NCBI RefSeq assembly: GCF_028368935.1
Contig: NZ_JAQNDK010000003.1
Span: 1,178,001-1,242,000, forward strand
Direction: 5' to 3'
Length of the DNA stretch: 64,000 nt
Source of the DNA: Sorangium aterium
GTDB taxonomy: Bacteria; Myxococcota_A; Polyangia; Polyangiales; Polyangiaceae
Shown piece by piece: positions 29,600 to 38,567 of this stretch (the first letter of the stretch is position 1; every line of letters starts with the position of its first letter). Below the pieces are notes generated by a model. The model was not told where the DNA came from, did not search any database, and saw only the letters and a list, made by a program, of their open reading frames with translations. Position numbers and translations under genes: made by a program.

Positions 29600-30856
29600 T
29601 CACGCGCCGGCTGCTTGCTGCGGCTTCGGGTGCTGATCCCGCGACACGAACACCGCTGCTGCCAGGTCCCCCACCACGTTGATCACGGTCCGGCACATGT
29701 CGAGGAACCGATCCACCCCGAGGACCAGGCCGAGCCCCTCGGGCGGGATGCCGAGCATCCCCAGGATCATCGCGATGACGGGCAGCGAGCCGGCAGGGAT
29801 GCCCGCCGTGCCGATCCCACCGAGCACCGAGATGAGCATCACGGTCGCCTGCTGCCCGAAGGTCAGCGAGACGCCGTAGACCTGCGCCAGGAAGAGCACC
29901 GTCACCCCCTCGAACAGCGCCGTCCCGTTCTGGTTCATCGCGGCGCCGGCGGTCAGCACGAAGCGCGCGATGGACGGCGGCAGCTTCAGCTCCTCCTCGG
30001 CCACCTTCAGCGCGGTAGGCAGCGTAGCGTTCGACGAGGCGGTCGAGAACGCCGTCACGATCGCCGTCCGGCTCCCACGAAAGAACGCGACCGGCGACAT
30101 CCCGCCAAGGAATCGGACCGAGAGCGAGTAGACCACGAACATGTGCAGGCCGAGGCCGAGCAGCACGGTGAGCACGTACGCCGCCAGCTGCTGCATGATG
30201 CCGATGCCCATGCGGGACGTGATCGTGAAGAGCAGCGCTCCCACGCCGATCGCCGCGAACCGGAGCACCCCCTCGATGAGCCGCATCGAGACGTCGAGCA
30301 GCCCCTGGATGCACTCGCGGAGCCGCGTCGCCGCGTCGGTCTGGGCGAGCGACAGGCCGATGCCGAAGAGCAGCGAGAACGTGATCACCGCGAGCACGTC
30401 GCCCCCTGCCGCCGCCTTGAAGATGTTGTCCGGCACCATCGCGATGATCATCCCCACCGGCGAGGTGTCGACCGGCGCGGTTGCCGCCTTGATCCCCCCG
30501 CCGTGCGCGAGGCTCCGGACCGCCTCGGGCAGGCCGTCACCCGGGCGGATCAGGTTCACCAGGACGAGGCCGATCAGCACCGCGATGCTCGAGACGACGG
30601 CCGTGTAGCCCAGCGTCCGCAGGCCGAGCCGGCCGACGTGCTTCAGATCGAGCTCGCAGACGCCCATGACGAGCGCCGAGAACAAGATCGGGAGCACGAG
30701 CATGAACAGCAGGCGCAGGAAGATCTGGCCCACCGGGTAGGTGATGTGATCGACGATCCAGGTGAGCGTCGGGTGCCCTGCCGCGACGGCGTTCGCCGTG
30801 AGACCGCCCGCTGCCCCGACCGCGACGCCGAGCAGCATCGTTCGATGCGATGACAT
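29600..30856 (-). CDS. Dicarboxylate/amino acid:cation symporter (DAACS family)
   Basis: The 418-aa membrane protein has eight transmembrane helices and the two re-entrant loops of the GltPh fold. Family signatures are present: a serine-rich hairpin AIVTAFSTASSNATLPTAL near 265, the NQNGTALFEG helix near 315 (the NMDGT position), and the final substrate-binding helix GVDRFLDMCRTVINVVGD near 385, with the Asp and Arg that select acidic amino acids or C4-dicarboxylates. It imports glutamate/aspartate or succinate-type substrates with Na+ or H+. It cannot be split between GltP/GltT and DctA by eye. The start is divergent from the kinase gene, with 174 bp between. Confidence 0.93.
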   Translation of the reverse strand: MSSHRTMLLGVAVGAAGGLTANAVAAGHPTLTWIVDHITYPVGQIFLRLLFMLVLPILFSALVMGVCELDLKHVGRLGLRTLGYTAVVSSIAVLIGLVLVNLIRPGDGLPEAVRSLAHGGGIKAATAPVDTSPVGMIIAMVPDNIFKAAAGGDVLAVITFSLLFGIGLSLAQTDAATRLRECIQGLLDVSMRLIEGVLRFAAIGVGALLFTITSRMGIGIMQQLAAYVLTVLLGLGLHMFVVYSLSVRFLGGMSPVAFFRGSRTAIVTAFSTASSNATLPTALKVAEEELKLPPSIARFVLTAGAAMNQNGTALFEGVTVLFLAQVYGVSLTFGQQATVMLISVLGGIGTAGIPAGSLPVIAMILGMLGIPPEGLGLVLGVDRFLDMCRTVINVVGDLAAAVFVSRDQHPKPQQAAGA

Positions 30857-31030
30857 GGCGCCACCTTACACAAGCCGCGGCGCCGCGGTCCGTGGAGTTG
30901 ACGCCACGCCGCCGGGCCCTCCGCGGCCAACGGGGCGTCATGCGGCCGCGGATCGACCTCCACACGCGCCGCTCCCGGCCAAGGGCTGCCTGTCCAAGCC
31001 CGCGCGGATCCATTAGGCTCCCCGCCGGCA

Positions 31031-32671
31031 ATGCTGAAGCCGGGCGATTCGTTCGAGCGGTACACGATCGAGGCCGCCATCGGGCAGGGGGGGATGGGCT
31101 GCGTCTACCGGGCGCACGACGCGCGGCTCGGGCGGCGCGTCGCGGTCAAGGTGATCGCGGGCGGCGCCGTGGACGAGGACGCAGGCGCGCGCCTGCTCCG
31201 CGAGGCGCGCGCCGCCGCAGCGCTCGACCACCCGAACGCCGTCTCGATCTTCGACGTGGGTGAGCTCGATGGGACGCCGTTCATCGTGATGGAGCTCGTC
31301 CCGGGCCGCACCCTGCGCAGCGCCATCGACGACGCCGGCGCGCCGGCCTCGACGCGGGTCGCCTGGCTCGCCGACGTCGCCCGCGCGCTCGCGGCGGCGC
31401 ACCGGCGGGGGCTCGTCCACCGGGACATCAAGCCAGAGAACGTGATGGTCCGGGACGACGGGGTGATCAAGGTGCTCGACTTCGGCATCGCGCGCCGCGC
31501 CGCCGGAAACGCCGATCCGAGCGCGTCCACCGAGGCCCCCGCGCTACCGACGCTGACCGCGCTCGGCGTCAAGCTCGGGACGCCGGTCTACATGGCCCCG
31601 GAGCAAATCCGCGGCGCCGAGCTCGACGGGCGCGCGGACCAGTTCGCGTGGGGCGTGCTCGCCTTCGAGCTCCTCACCGGCAGGCTGCCCTGGCGCGGCG
31701 CCGGCGACGTGCTCGCCGTCGTCGCGTCGATCCTTACCGACGAGGCCGACCGCGCCCTGCTCGACGCCGCCGCCGTCCCGCCCGCGGTGAGCGCGGTCGT
31801 GCTGCGCGCGCTGTCGAAGCGCCCCGACGATCGGTTCGCGTCGATGGACGAGCTCCTGCGCGCCCTCGAGGCGGCCGGCAGGGGTGAGGCGCCCGCCGCG
31901 GCCGCGGCCGCGACGTCGGCGACGTCCGCGCAGGCGCCCGGCGCGAAGGGGAGCGAGGCGCCTCGCGGCGGCGAGACCGCGGCGCAGCGGTTCTCGACCG
32001 AGGAGGTCCGCGACGTGCTCGCGCAGGCGATCGAGCGCCAGGCCGCCGCCGACGGAGGCGATGCGCGCGCCCCGCGGGGCGACGCGCGCCTCGGCTTCGA
32101 CGACCTGCTCGCCGCGGCCGAGGAGGTGGGCGTGGCCCCCGAGGCGCTGCGCGAGGCGAGCCGCGCGCTCCGCGCGCGCGAGCGCGACGACGTGGAGCGG
32201 AGGTCGAGCGCGGCGACCGCCGCCGAGCGCGCGACGTGGCTCCGGCGCAAGCGCCGCGATTTCTACCGGCACCTCGGCGTTTACCTCATTGTCAACGCGG
32301 TGCTCCTCACGCTCGGCTTCCTGCTCGGCGTCGCGTTCTGGGTGTCGATCGTCCCGCTGCTCTGGGCCATCGGCCTCGGCATTCACGCGCTCGTCGCGTT
32401 CACCGCGCACGAGGACGACTGGGCGGAGGAGGCCGAGCAGATGCGGTGGTGGCACGAGCAGCATCGCCGCAGGCACGAGGTGGCCATGGCGAGGGCGATC
32501 GGGAAGGACTGGCGCCCTGGTGCGGTCCCACGCCAGCGCATCGGCGCGGCGGAGGAGGGGGACCGCCGGGGCAAGCTGCGCGTCGAGACGGACACCGCGC
32601 GCTCCGCGGCGGAGCAGGCCGAGGAAGAGGCCGCGGTCGCGGTGAACAAGCCACAGCGGCGGCGGCGCTGA
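31031..32671 (+). CDS. Ser/Thr protein kinase with C-terminal 2TM domain
   Basis: The 546-aa protein has an intact Hanks kinase: GQGGMGCVY glycine loop (18-26), VAVK Lys40, HRDIKPEN (130-137), DFG (150-152) and VYMAPEQIRG. Residues about 290-400 are an Ala/Glu-rich linker that includes a segment like the DUF1707/SHOCT stalk (STEEVRDVLAQAIERQ). Residues about 405-485 form the 2TM domain: RRDFYRHLGVYLIVNAVLL, then VSIVPLLWAIGLGIHALVAF, ending in EEAEQMRWWHEQHRR. The kinase therefore sits at the inner membrane. It is followed by 73 bp and a thioesterase, possibly co-transcribed. Substrates unknown. Confidence 0.9.
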   Translation: MLKPGDSFERYTIEAAIGQGGMGCVYRAHDARLGRRVAVKVIAGGAVDEDAGARLLREARAAAALDHPNAVSIFDVGELDGTPFIVMELVPGRTLRSAIDDAGAPASTRVAWLADVARALAAAHRRGLVHRDIKPENVMVRDDGVIKVLDFGIARRAAGNADPSASTEAPALPTLTALGVKLGTPVYMAPEQIRGAELDGRADQFAWGVLAFELLTGRLPWRGAGDVLAVVASILTDEADRALLDAAAVPPAVSAVVLRALSKRPDDRFASMDELLRALEAAGRGEAPAAAAAATSATSAQAPGAKGSEAPRGGETAAQRFSTEEVRDVLAQAIERQAAADGGDARAPRGDARLGFDDLLAAAEEVGVAPEALREASRALRARERDDVERRSSAATAAERATWLRRKRRDFYRHLGVYLIVNAVLLTLGFLLGVAFWVSIVPLLWAIGLGIHALVAFTAHEDDWAEEAEQMRWWHEQHRRRHEVAMARAIGKDWRPGAVPRQRIGAAEEGDRRGKLRVETDTARSAAEQAEEEAAVAVNKPQRRRR

Positions 32672-32744
32672 CGTGGGGGCCGCGCCGCCCACAGCCTGAT
32701 GAGGCGCCGGGCCGGCATGCGCTAAGCTCGCCTCCGGAGGGTCT

Positions 32745-33236
32745 ATGTCCCAGCTGAACTTCATCGCCCGCTCGCTCGCGCCGCTCCAGGCGCTTCCGTC
32801 CTTCCTTCGCACGCGCGCGCAAAGCGTGCTGTTCCAGCGCATGGTGCCGTTCACCGGGACCGCCGGGGTCCAGTTCGACGAGGTAAGCTCGGATCGGGTG
32901 GCGCTGCGGCTCGCCAACGGGGGAAGGGTGCGGAACCACATCGGCGGGGTGCACGCCGCCGCGGCGGGGCTCCTGGCCGAGACGGCGACCGGCTTCGTCG
33001 TCGCCGTCAACCTGCCCGAAGACAAGCTGCCGCTCCTGCGCAGCATGAAGATCGACTACACGCGCCGCGCCCGAGGCGGCCTTCGCGCGGTCGCGACCCT
33101 CACGCCAGAGCAACGCCAGTCCTTTCTGGACCAGCCGAAGGGGGACGTGACAGTCGCCGTCACGGTGACGGACGAGAGCGGCGCGTCGCCGATGGAGTGC
33201 GAGTTCGTCTGGGCCTGGGTGACCAAGGGGGTGTGA
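32745..33236 (+). CDS. DUF4442 hotdog-fold thioesterase-like protein
   Basis: The 163-aa protein starts at ATG 32745 with GGAGGG close upstream. The sequence follows the single-hotdog DUF4442 pattern: a helical N-terminus (LAPLQALPSFLRTRAQSVLF), a strand, then RVRNHIGGVHAAAAGLLAETATGF (the hot-dog helix with the catalytic-type Asn-His-x-x-x-x-His region), KIDYTRRARGGLRAVATL and VTVTDESGASPMECEFVWAWV. Related proteins hydrolyse acyl-CoA thioesters. The true substrate is unknown. Confidence 0.8.
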   Translation: MSQLNFIARSLAPLQALPSFLRTRAQSVLFQRMVPFTGTAGVQFDEVSSDRVALRLANGGRVRNHIGGVHAAAAGLLAETATGFVVAVNLPEDKLPLLRSMKIDYTRRARGGLRAVATLTPEQRQSFLDQPKGDVTVAVTVTDESGASPMECEFVWAWVTKGV

Positions 33237-33253
33237 CGCCGCGGCGCGAGTGG

Positions 33254-34159
33254 TCAGTTGCGGCGGAGGCGCTCGATCTCGGCCAGCGCCTCGGCGAGCT
33301 GGCGCTCCAGGTCCGACGCGCGCTTGGCCTCGTCCGCAGCGCGCTTGGCCTCGTCCGCAGCGCGCCTGGCCTCCGCCTCGGCGCGCCTGGCCTCCGCCTC
33401 GGCGCGAAGCTCGGCCTCCTCGGCGCGGCTAGCCTCGTCCGCGGCGCGCAGCTCCGCCTCGTCCTTGCGCGCGAGCACGTCGTCGAGCATCACGCCGAGC
33501 CGCGCGATCAGCTCATCCGCCTCTTCCAGCTTCGCCGTCCCGCTGAAGAAGCGCAGCTTCGAGCCCTCCACCGCGAGCTCCAGCCCGAGCACCTGCGACG
33601 CGAACCGTCCTGCCTGGGGCAGGACGGGCTGGTAGCTCCGCGCCCTGCGCGCCGTGTCGGCCGGCGGGAGCCTGTACCCGCGGAGGCTCAGCCGGCGCCG
33701 GTCGAAGATGAAGTACTCGGAGATGCCGAGCCGGGCGTAACGCTCGACGTTGGTCTCGAAATCCTTCGTCAGGTTGCCCGCGTAGGCCACCTCCAGGACC
33801 AGATCGAGCCCCTTGCGCTCCGCGCCGACGACCCATTTCATCCTCTCGCCAGGCTCCACGTCGAGGACGGCGAGCAGATCCGGCGCGAAGGCAGGCTCGT
33901 CCGGGTAGAACACCGCGAGGTTCGAGGACAGGTAGACCCTCCGCCCGCTCCGGCGGAAATACGCGTCGAGCGTCGCGATCACCTGCGCCGCAGCCACACG
34001 GTGCGGATCGCCCTCGGGCGGTTCGAGCTCGAACTCGGACGGAAGCATGTCCACGACCCGCGCGCGCTCCTCGTCGGTCATGCGCTCCCACGTCGCCTCG
34101 GAAGGGGCGCGCGGGTCGTCGGGATCGAACGCGTAGCCGTGCTCGAGCGCCTGCCGCAT
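33254..34159 (-). CDS. Uma2-family endonuclease-like protein with C-terminal coiled coil
   Basis: The 301-aa protein has a PD-(D/E)XK core of the Uma2/DUF820 family: PDLLAVLDVEPG (Asp94), LDLVLEVAYAGNL (Glu123), TKDFETNVERYARLGISEYFIFD. Residues 220-300 form a long charged helix of repeated RAEAEARRA and RAADEAKRA, a coiled coil. Uma2 genes are very numerous in Polyangiales and cyanobacteria; their role is not settled. The gene lies between the thioesterase (convergent, 18 bp apart) and methionine aminopeptidase. Confidence 0.8.
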   Translation of the reverse strand: MRQALEHGYAFDPDDPRAPSEATWERMTDEERARVVDMLPSEFELEPPEGDPHRVAAAQVIATLDAYFRRSGRRVYLSSNLAVFYPDEPAFAPDLLAVLDVEPGERMKWVVGAERKGLDLVLEVAYAGNLTKDFETNVERYARLGISEYFIFDRRRLSLRGYRLPPADTARRARSYQPVLPQAGRFASQVLGLELAVEGSKLRFFSGTAKLEEADELIARLGVMLDDVLARKDEAELRAADEASRAEEAELRAEAEARRAEAEARRAADEAKRAADEAKRASDLERQLAEALAEIERLRRN

Positions 34160-34237
34160 AGGCCCTCATCCTAGCATTTCCCAGGATCCTCGGCCTGCGA
34201 GCGCGCAGGCGCAGGCCTCAGCGCGGCGCTCGGAGCG

Positions 34238-34990
34238 TCAGGAGAGCGTCAGGATCTCGCAGCCGTCCCGCGTGACGAGCACGGTGTGCTCGAACTGCGC
34301 CGAGAGGCTGCCGTCCTCCGTGACCATGGTCCACCCGTCGTCGAGCGTGCGGATGCGGTGCGAGCCCAGGTTGACCATCGGCTCGATCGTGATGGCCATC
34401 CCGGCGCGGAGCCGCATGCCCGCCCCGCGCACCCCGGTGTGCGCGACGTGCGGCGGCAGGTGCATCCTCCGCCCGATGCCGTGCCCGCCGACCTCGCGGA
34501 CCACGCCGCACCCCTCCGCCCGCGCGATCTCCTCGATGGCCGCGCCGATGTCGCCGAGCCGCGCCCCGTCGCGCACGACGGCGATGCCCGCGTCCCGGCA
34601 GCGCCTGGCGACGTCCACCACGTGCAGCGCCTCGGGGCTCGGGTCCCCGATGAAGAACGTCGCGGAGGTGTCGCCGTGGTAGCCGCCGAGCTCCGTGGTC
34701 ACGTCGACGTTGACGATGTCGCCCGGCAGGAGCACCTCGTCGCGCCGCGGGATCCCGTGGCATACGACGTGGTTCCGGCTTGTGCACACGGCCGCAGGGA
34801 AGCCCTTGTAGCCGAGCTGACTGGGGCGGCCGCCGCGCCGCGCTGTGTCCTCGCGCACCCACTGATCGATGTCCGCCGTCGTCACGAAGGGCTGGAGCCG
34901 CGCCCCGACGGCCGAGAGCGTCGCCGCCGCCGCGCGCCCTGCGCGCCGCATCGCCTCGCACGCGTGAGGCCTGAGGAGTTCCACGTTCAT
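34238..34990 (-). CDS. map: Methionine aminopeptidase, type I
   Basis: The 250-aa enzyme starts at ATG 34990. The upstream open frame to 35386 is non-homologous, so it is excluded. Type I signatures: SRNHVVCHGIPRRD, GDIVNVDVTTELGGYHGDTSATFFIG (two metal-binding Asp), GHGIGRRMHLPPHVAHTG (metal His), TIEPMVNLG (Glu) and a final EHTVLVT (Glu). It removes the initiator Met from nascent proteins. Many myxobacterial genomes carry several paralogues, and this copy is not in the usual ribosomal operon, so it may be an accessory form. The start is divergent from a truncated LysR gene. Confidence 0.93.
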   Translation of the reverse strand: MNVELLRPHACEAMRRAGRAAAATLSAVGARLQPFVTTADIDQWVREDTARRGGRPSQLGYKGFPAAVCTSRNHVVCHGIPRRDEVLLPGDIVNVDVTTELGGYHGDTSATFFIGDPSPEALHVVDVARRCRDAGIAVVRDGARLGDIGAAIEEIARAEGCGVVREVGGHGIGRRMHLPPHVAHTGVRGAGMRLRAGMAITIEPMVNLGSHRIRTLDDGWTMVTEDGSLSAQFEHTVLVTRDGCEILTLS

Positions 34991-35092
34991 GCCAGGCGTA
35001 TGCGCGCGCAGCGAGCGGCCATCCAATACCGTTTTGATCTCGGGTCCTCGCGCGCGGCTCCCCGCGCGCGGGGTTCGGGCTAGAATCGGCGC

Positions 35093-35410
35093 GTGAGCCT
35101 CTCGCAGATCCGTTACTTCATCGCCGTCGCCGAGGAGGGCCACGTCGGCCGCGCCGCTCGCCGCCTCCACATCGCGCAGCCGCCCCTCAGCCGGCAGATC
35201 CGCGGCCTGGAGGACGAGCTCGGCGCGCAGCTGTTCGAGCGCACCGCGCGCGGCATGCGGCTCCTGCCGGCCGGCGCGGCGTTCCTCGATCACGCCCGCA
35301 CCATCGTCGCGCAGGTCGACGCGGCCGTCGCCGATGTGCGCGGCTACGGCGCCGCGCCTCCCCCGGGCGATCTCGACGCCGGCCACCGCCAGCGCGCCGA
35401 CCTGGGGTAG
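35093..35410 (+). pseudogene. LysR-type regulator, truncated after the HTH
   Basis: GTG 35093 begins a perfect LysR N-terminus: MSLSQIRYFIAVAEEGHVGRAARRL, HIAQPPLSRQIRGLEDELG, LFERTARGMRLLPAG and the linker helix. At residue 90, where the effector-binding domain should start, the sequence becomes GAAPPPGDLDAGHRQRADLG and stops. The 105-aa product therefore has the DNA-binding and dimerisation part only. Either a deletion left a remnant, or a HTH-only regulator survives. The next gene begins 29 bp on, so the missing 200 residues have been removed, not frameshifted. It is divergent from map. Confidence 0.7.
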
Positions 35411-35439
35411 GGTGCCTCGCGTGGAACCAGGGGAGCGGC

Positions 35440-37320
35440 ATGGGCTACGACGCTGAGCTCACGCTGGCCGTCGATGCGGCGCGCCGCGCTGGCGCGCTCC
35501 TCCGCGCGGAGTTCCACCGCCCGGGCGGCCCACGCGGCGCCGGGACGAGCGCCGACGTCGACGTGGAGGTCGAGCTCCTGCTGCGCGACGCGCTCACCGG
35601 GGCCACCCCCTACGCGTTCCTCGGCGAGGAGACCGGCGCCCTGGACGGCGTGGACCCGTCGCACCGCTGGGTCGTCGATCCGCACGACGGCACCGCGTCC
35701 TTCCTGCACGGCTACCGTGGCGCCTCGGTCTCCATCGGCCTCCTCCGCGAGGGCACCCCGGTGCTCGGCGTCGTCTTCGCGTACGCCTATCCCGACGACG
35801 ACGGCGATCTCATCGCCTGGGCCGAGGGCGCCGGGCCGATCCGGCGCAACGGCGCCGCCGTCTCGTCGTCGCTCGCCGGCGGCGCGCTCGATCGCTACGC
35901 CGTCGTGCTGCTCTCGCAGTCGGCGGATTACCTCCCCGCCCGCAACGCCCGCTGCGTCGCCCCCGCGCGGTTCCTCGCCCTCCCGAGCCTCGCCTACCGG
36001 CTCGCCCTGGCCGCGGCCGGCGAGGGCGTCGCCGCGGTCTCGCTCAGCCGGCCCCGCAGCTGGGACTACGCCGCCGGGCACGCGCTCGTGCGCGCCGCGG
36101 GCGGCGAGCTCGTCGACGACGACGGCGCGCCCATCACCTACACCGCGCAGGGTGACGGCGAGGTCTGCCGCCTGTTCGGCGGCGCCCCCGCGGTCGTGCG
36201 CGAGCTCGCGCGCCGCCCGTGGAACGCCGTCATCCACGGCCGCATCCCGCCGCCGCAGGGCACGTACGGGCTGCTGCGCCCCTCGCACAGCCTGCTCGTC
36301 GAGGGCGCTGGCACGCTCTCACGCGCCCAGGGCTGCCTGCTCGGCCAGCTCGCGGGGGACGCGCTCGGCGCGCTCGTCGAGTTCCGCACGGCGGAGGCGA
36401 TCGCGCCGCTCTACCCGGACGGCGTCCGCGACCTCGCCGACGGCGGCACGTGGGGCACGCTGGCCGGGCAGCCGACCGACGACTCCGAGATGGCGCTCAT
36501 GCTCGCGCGCTCGATCGTCCGCAAGCGCGGCTTCGTCGCGGAGGCCGCGCTCGACGCCTACGTGCACTGGTACGGCTCAAGCCCGTTCGACATCGGCAAC
36601 ACCACGGCGGCCGCGCTCAGGGCCGCCGCGGGCGCGCCGCTGCCCGGCGCGCGGCGCGAGCGCGCCCGCGCCGCCGCGAGCCTGACCAGCGAGGCGAACG
36701 GCTCGGTGATGCGCGCGGCGCCCCTCGGCGTCCTCGGCGCGGGCCGCCCGCGGGAGGCCGCGGCCTGGGCGCGCGACGACAGCGCGCTCACGCACCCCCA
36801 CCCGGTCTGCTGCGCCGCCTCCGCCGCGTTCGTCGCGGCCATCGCGGCGGCGGTGGGCGGCGCAGGCGTCGAGGGTGCCTTCGCGGCCGCCCTCGACGAG
36901 GCGGAGGGGAGCGGCGAGCGCGCGGTCGTCGCCGCGCTCACGGCCGCGCGCAGCGCCCCGCCCCGGAGCTTCTCGCACCAGGCCGGCTGGGTCCTCATCG
37001 CCCTGCAGAACGCCTTCCACCAGCTCCTCCACGCGCCCTCGCTCGAGCGGGGCCTCATCGACACGGTGATGGCCGGCGGCGACACCGACACGAACGCCGC
37101 GATCGCCGGCGCGCTGCTCGGCGCGGCGCACGGCCGGGACGCCGTCCCTGACCGCTTCCGCCGCCTCGTGCTCAGCTGTCGCCCGCTCCCCGAGGCAGGG
37201 GCGAAGCACCGGCGTCCGCCCGAGCTCTGGCCGGTCGACGCGATGCTCCTCGCCGAGGCGCTCCTCGCCGCCGGCCAGCGCGCGCAGCCCGACGAGCGCG
37301 ACTCGTCGGAGTTCTTTTGA
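35440..37320 (+). CDS. Inositol monophosphatase-ADP-ribosylglycohydrolase fusion
   Basis: The 626-aa cytoplasmic protein joins two Mg2+ enzymes. Residues 1-255 are an IMPase/FBPase-superfamily domain: GEETG (62-66), DPHDGTASF (80-88, the DPxDGT metal motif) and WDYAAGHALVRAAGGELVDDDG (208-229). Residues 290-600 are a DraG/ARH-type ADP-ribosylglycohydrolase: AQGCLLGQLAGDALGALVEF, QPTDDSEMALMLA (346-350 metal site), IGNTTAAAL, SLTSEANGSVMRAAPLG and the second site GGDTDTNAAIAGALLG (546-561). Both halves keep their metal ligands, so both should be active. A combined role in cleaving an ADP-ribose or phosphoryl-ADP-ribose metabolite is inference. Confidence 0.9.
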   Translation: MGYDAELTLAVDAARRAGALLRAEFHRPGGPRGAGTSADVDVEVELLLRDALTGATPYAFLGEETGALDGVDPSHRWVVDPHDGTASFLHGYRGASVSIGLLREGTPVLGVVFAYAYPDDDGDLIAWAEGAGPIRRNGAAVSSSLAGGALDRYAVVLLSQSADYLPARNARCVAPARFLALPSLAYRLALAAAGEGVAAVSLSRPRSWDYAAGHALVRAAGGELVDDDGAPITYTAQGDGEVCRLFGGAPAVVRELARRPWNAVIHGRIPPPQGTYGLLRPSHSLLVEGAGTLSRAQGCLLGQLAGDALGALVEFRTAEAIAPLYPDGVRDLADGGTWGTLAGQPTDDSEMALMLARSIVRKRGFVAEAALDAYVHWYGSSPFDIGNTTAAALRAAAGAPLPGARRERARAAASLTSEANGSVMRAAPLGVLGAGRPREAAAWARDDSALTHPHPVCCAASAAFVAAIAAAVGGAGVEGAFAAALDEAEGSGERAVVAALTAARSAPPRSFSHQAGWVLIALQNAFHQLLHAPSLERGLIDTVMAGGDTDTNAAIAGALLGAAHGRDAVPDRFRRLVLSCRPLPEAGAKHRRPPELWPVDAMLLAEALLAAGQRAQPDERDSSEFF

Positions 37321-37466
37321 TGAGCTAAAAGCACAACAAATTCATTAACTTATCACCCATCCATGAGCCTCTTCAGGAGGATGAGGTTCTCCCCCGCGGC
37401 GCCGCGCGCAAGGGCGTGCAGGGAGCGCTCCCGGAGCCTCGCTCGATCGGCAGGCCGAGACGCCGC

Positions 37467-38462
37467 TCACCCCCCCGTGGGGCGCTCCAGGTGCCCGCCG
37501 AACTTGTGCCGCATCGCGGAGAGGACCTTCTCGGCGAAGGTGTGATCGTGGCGTGAGCGGAAGCGCGCGTAGAGCGCCGAGGACAGCACCTCGGCGGGGA
37601 CGGCCTCCTCGATCGCCGCCATCACGGTCCAGCGGCCCTCGCCGGAGTCCTGCACGAACCCGCTGTACCCGGCGAGCTCCGGGCTCTCGGCGAGGGCGAT
37701 CGCGGTGAGGTCGAGCAGCCACGAACCCACCACGCTGCCCCGCCGCCAGACCTCGGCGATCTCGCCGAGGTCGAACGCGTACCGGTGCTCCTCGGGCAGG
37801 CGCTCCGTGGCGGCGTTCTTGAGGATGTCGAACCCCTCCGCGTAGGCCTGCATGAGGCCGTACTCGATGCCGTTGTGGACCATCTTCACGAAGTGCCCGG
37901 CGCCGACCGGGCCGCAGTGCAGGTAGCCCTCCTCCGACGTGCTCTGCGCGCCGCCCTGGGCCTCCTGCCTGCCCGGCGTGCGCGGGATGTCCCCCGGCCC
38001 CGGCGCGAGCGTCCGCAGGATCGGCTGCACCAGGGCGAACGCCTCGGGGGCGCCGCCCACCATGAGGCAGTAGCCGCGGTCGATCCCCCACACGCCGCCG
38101 CTCGTCCCCACGTCGACGTAACGGATGCCCTTCGGGGCGAGCGCCCTGGCGCGGCGGACGTCGTCCTTGAAGTAGGTGTTGCCCCCGTCGATGATCACGT
38201 CGCCCTCGCCGAGCTGCTCGCCGAGCTCTCCGACGACGCGCTCGGTGGGCGCGCCCGCGGGCAGCATGACCCAGACCACGCGCGGCGACTCGAGCTGCGC
38301 CACCGCGTCGCCCAGGGAAGAGGCCGTCGCCGCGCCCTCCTCGCCGAGCCGCTTCACGCTGTCCTGGTTCAGATCGAACGCGACGACCTCGTGGCCGCCG
38401 CGCATGAGCCGGCGCGCCATGTTGGCGCCCATCCTGCCGAGTCCGATCATCGCGAGCTTCAT
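37467..38462 (-). CDS. gnd: 6-phosphogluconate dehydrogenase, decarboxylating (short form)
   Basis: The 331-aa protein has the NAD(P)-binding start [15 protein letters not shown] (residues 5-19), [21 protein letters not shown] and the catalytic Lys-His/Asn region [25 protein letters not shown] (about 193-217). It converts 6-phosphogluconate to ribulose-5-phosphate. The length matches the roughly 300-330-residue bacterial form (YqeC/GndA-like, often NAD-preferring), not the 470-residue E. coli enzyme. It lies between the fusion gene (convergent) and the GAF-STAS regulator, without close coupling. Confidence 0.93.
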   Translation of the reverse strand: MKLAMIGLGRMGANMARRLMRGGHEVVAFDLNQDSVKRLGEEGAATASSLGDAVAQLESPRVVWVMLPAGAPTERVVGELGEQLGEGDVIIDGGNTYFKDDVRRARALAPKGIRYVDVGTSGGVWGIDRGYCLMVGGAPEAFALVQPILRTLAPGPGDIPRTPGRQEAQGGAQSTSEEGYLHCGPVGAGHFVKMVHNGIEYGLMQAYAEGFDILKNAATERLPEEHRYAFDLGEIAEVWRRGSVVGSWLLDLTAIALAESPELAGYSGFVQDSGEGRWTVMAAIEEAVPAEVLSSALYARFRSRHDHTFAEKVLSAMRHKFGGHLERPTGG

Positions 38463-38567
38463 CCGTCACGCTCCTGTGTGGGACCGCGGGCGTATCACAG
38501 CGGGCGGCGCGCGGCGCGCGGCGCGGTCGACACCGCTCCGGTCCGGGCGCTCCTCCGGCTGCGGCGG

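Noticed and set aside
35395-35412. A third copy of the 24-bp near-palindrome at the truncated end of the LysR gene
   Set aside because: Only CTGGGGTAG-type fragments are shared; identity over the full 24 bp is lacking.
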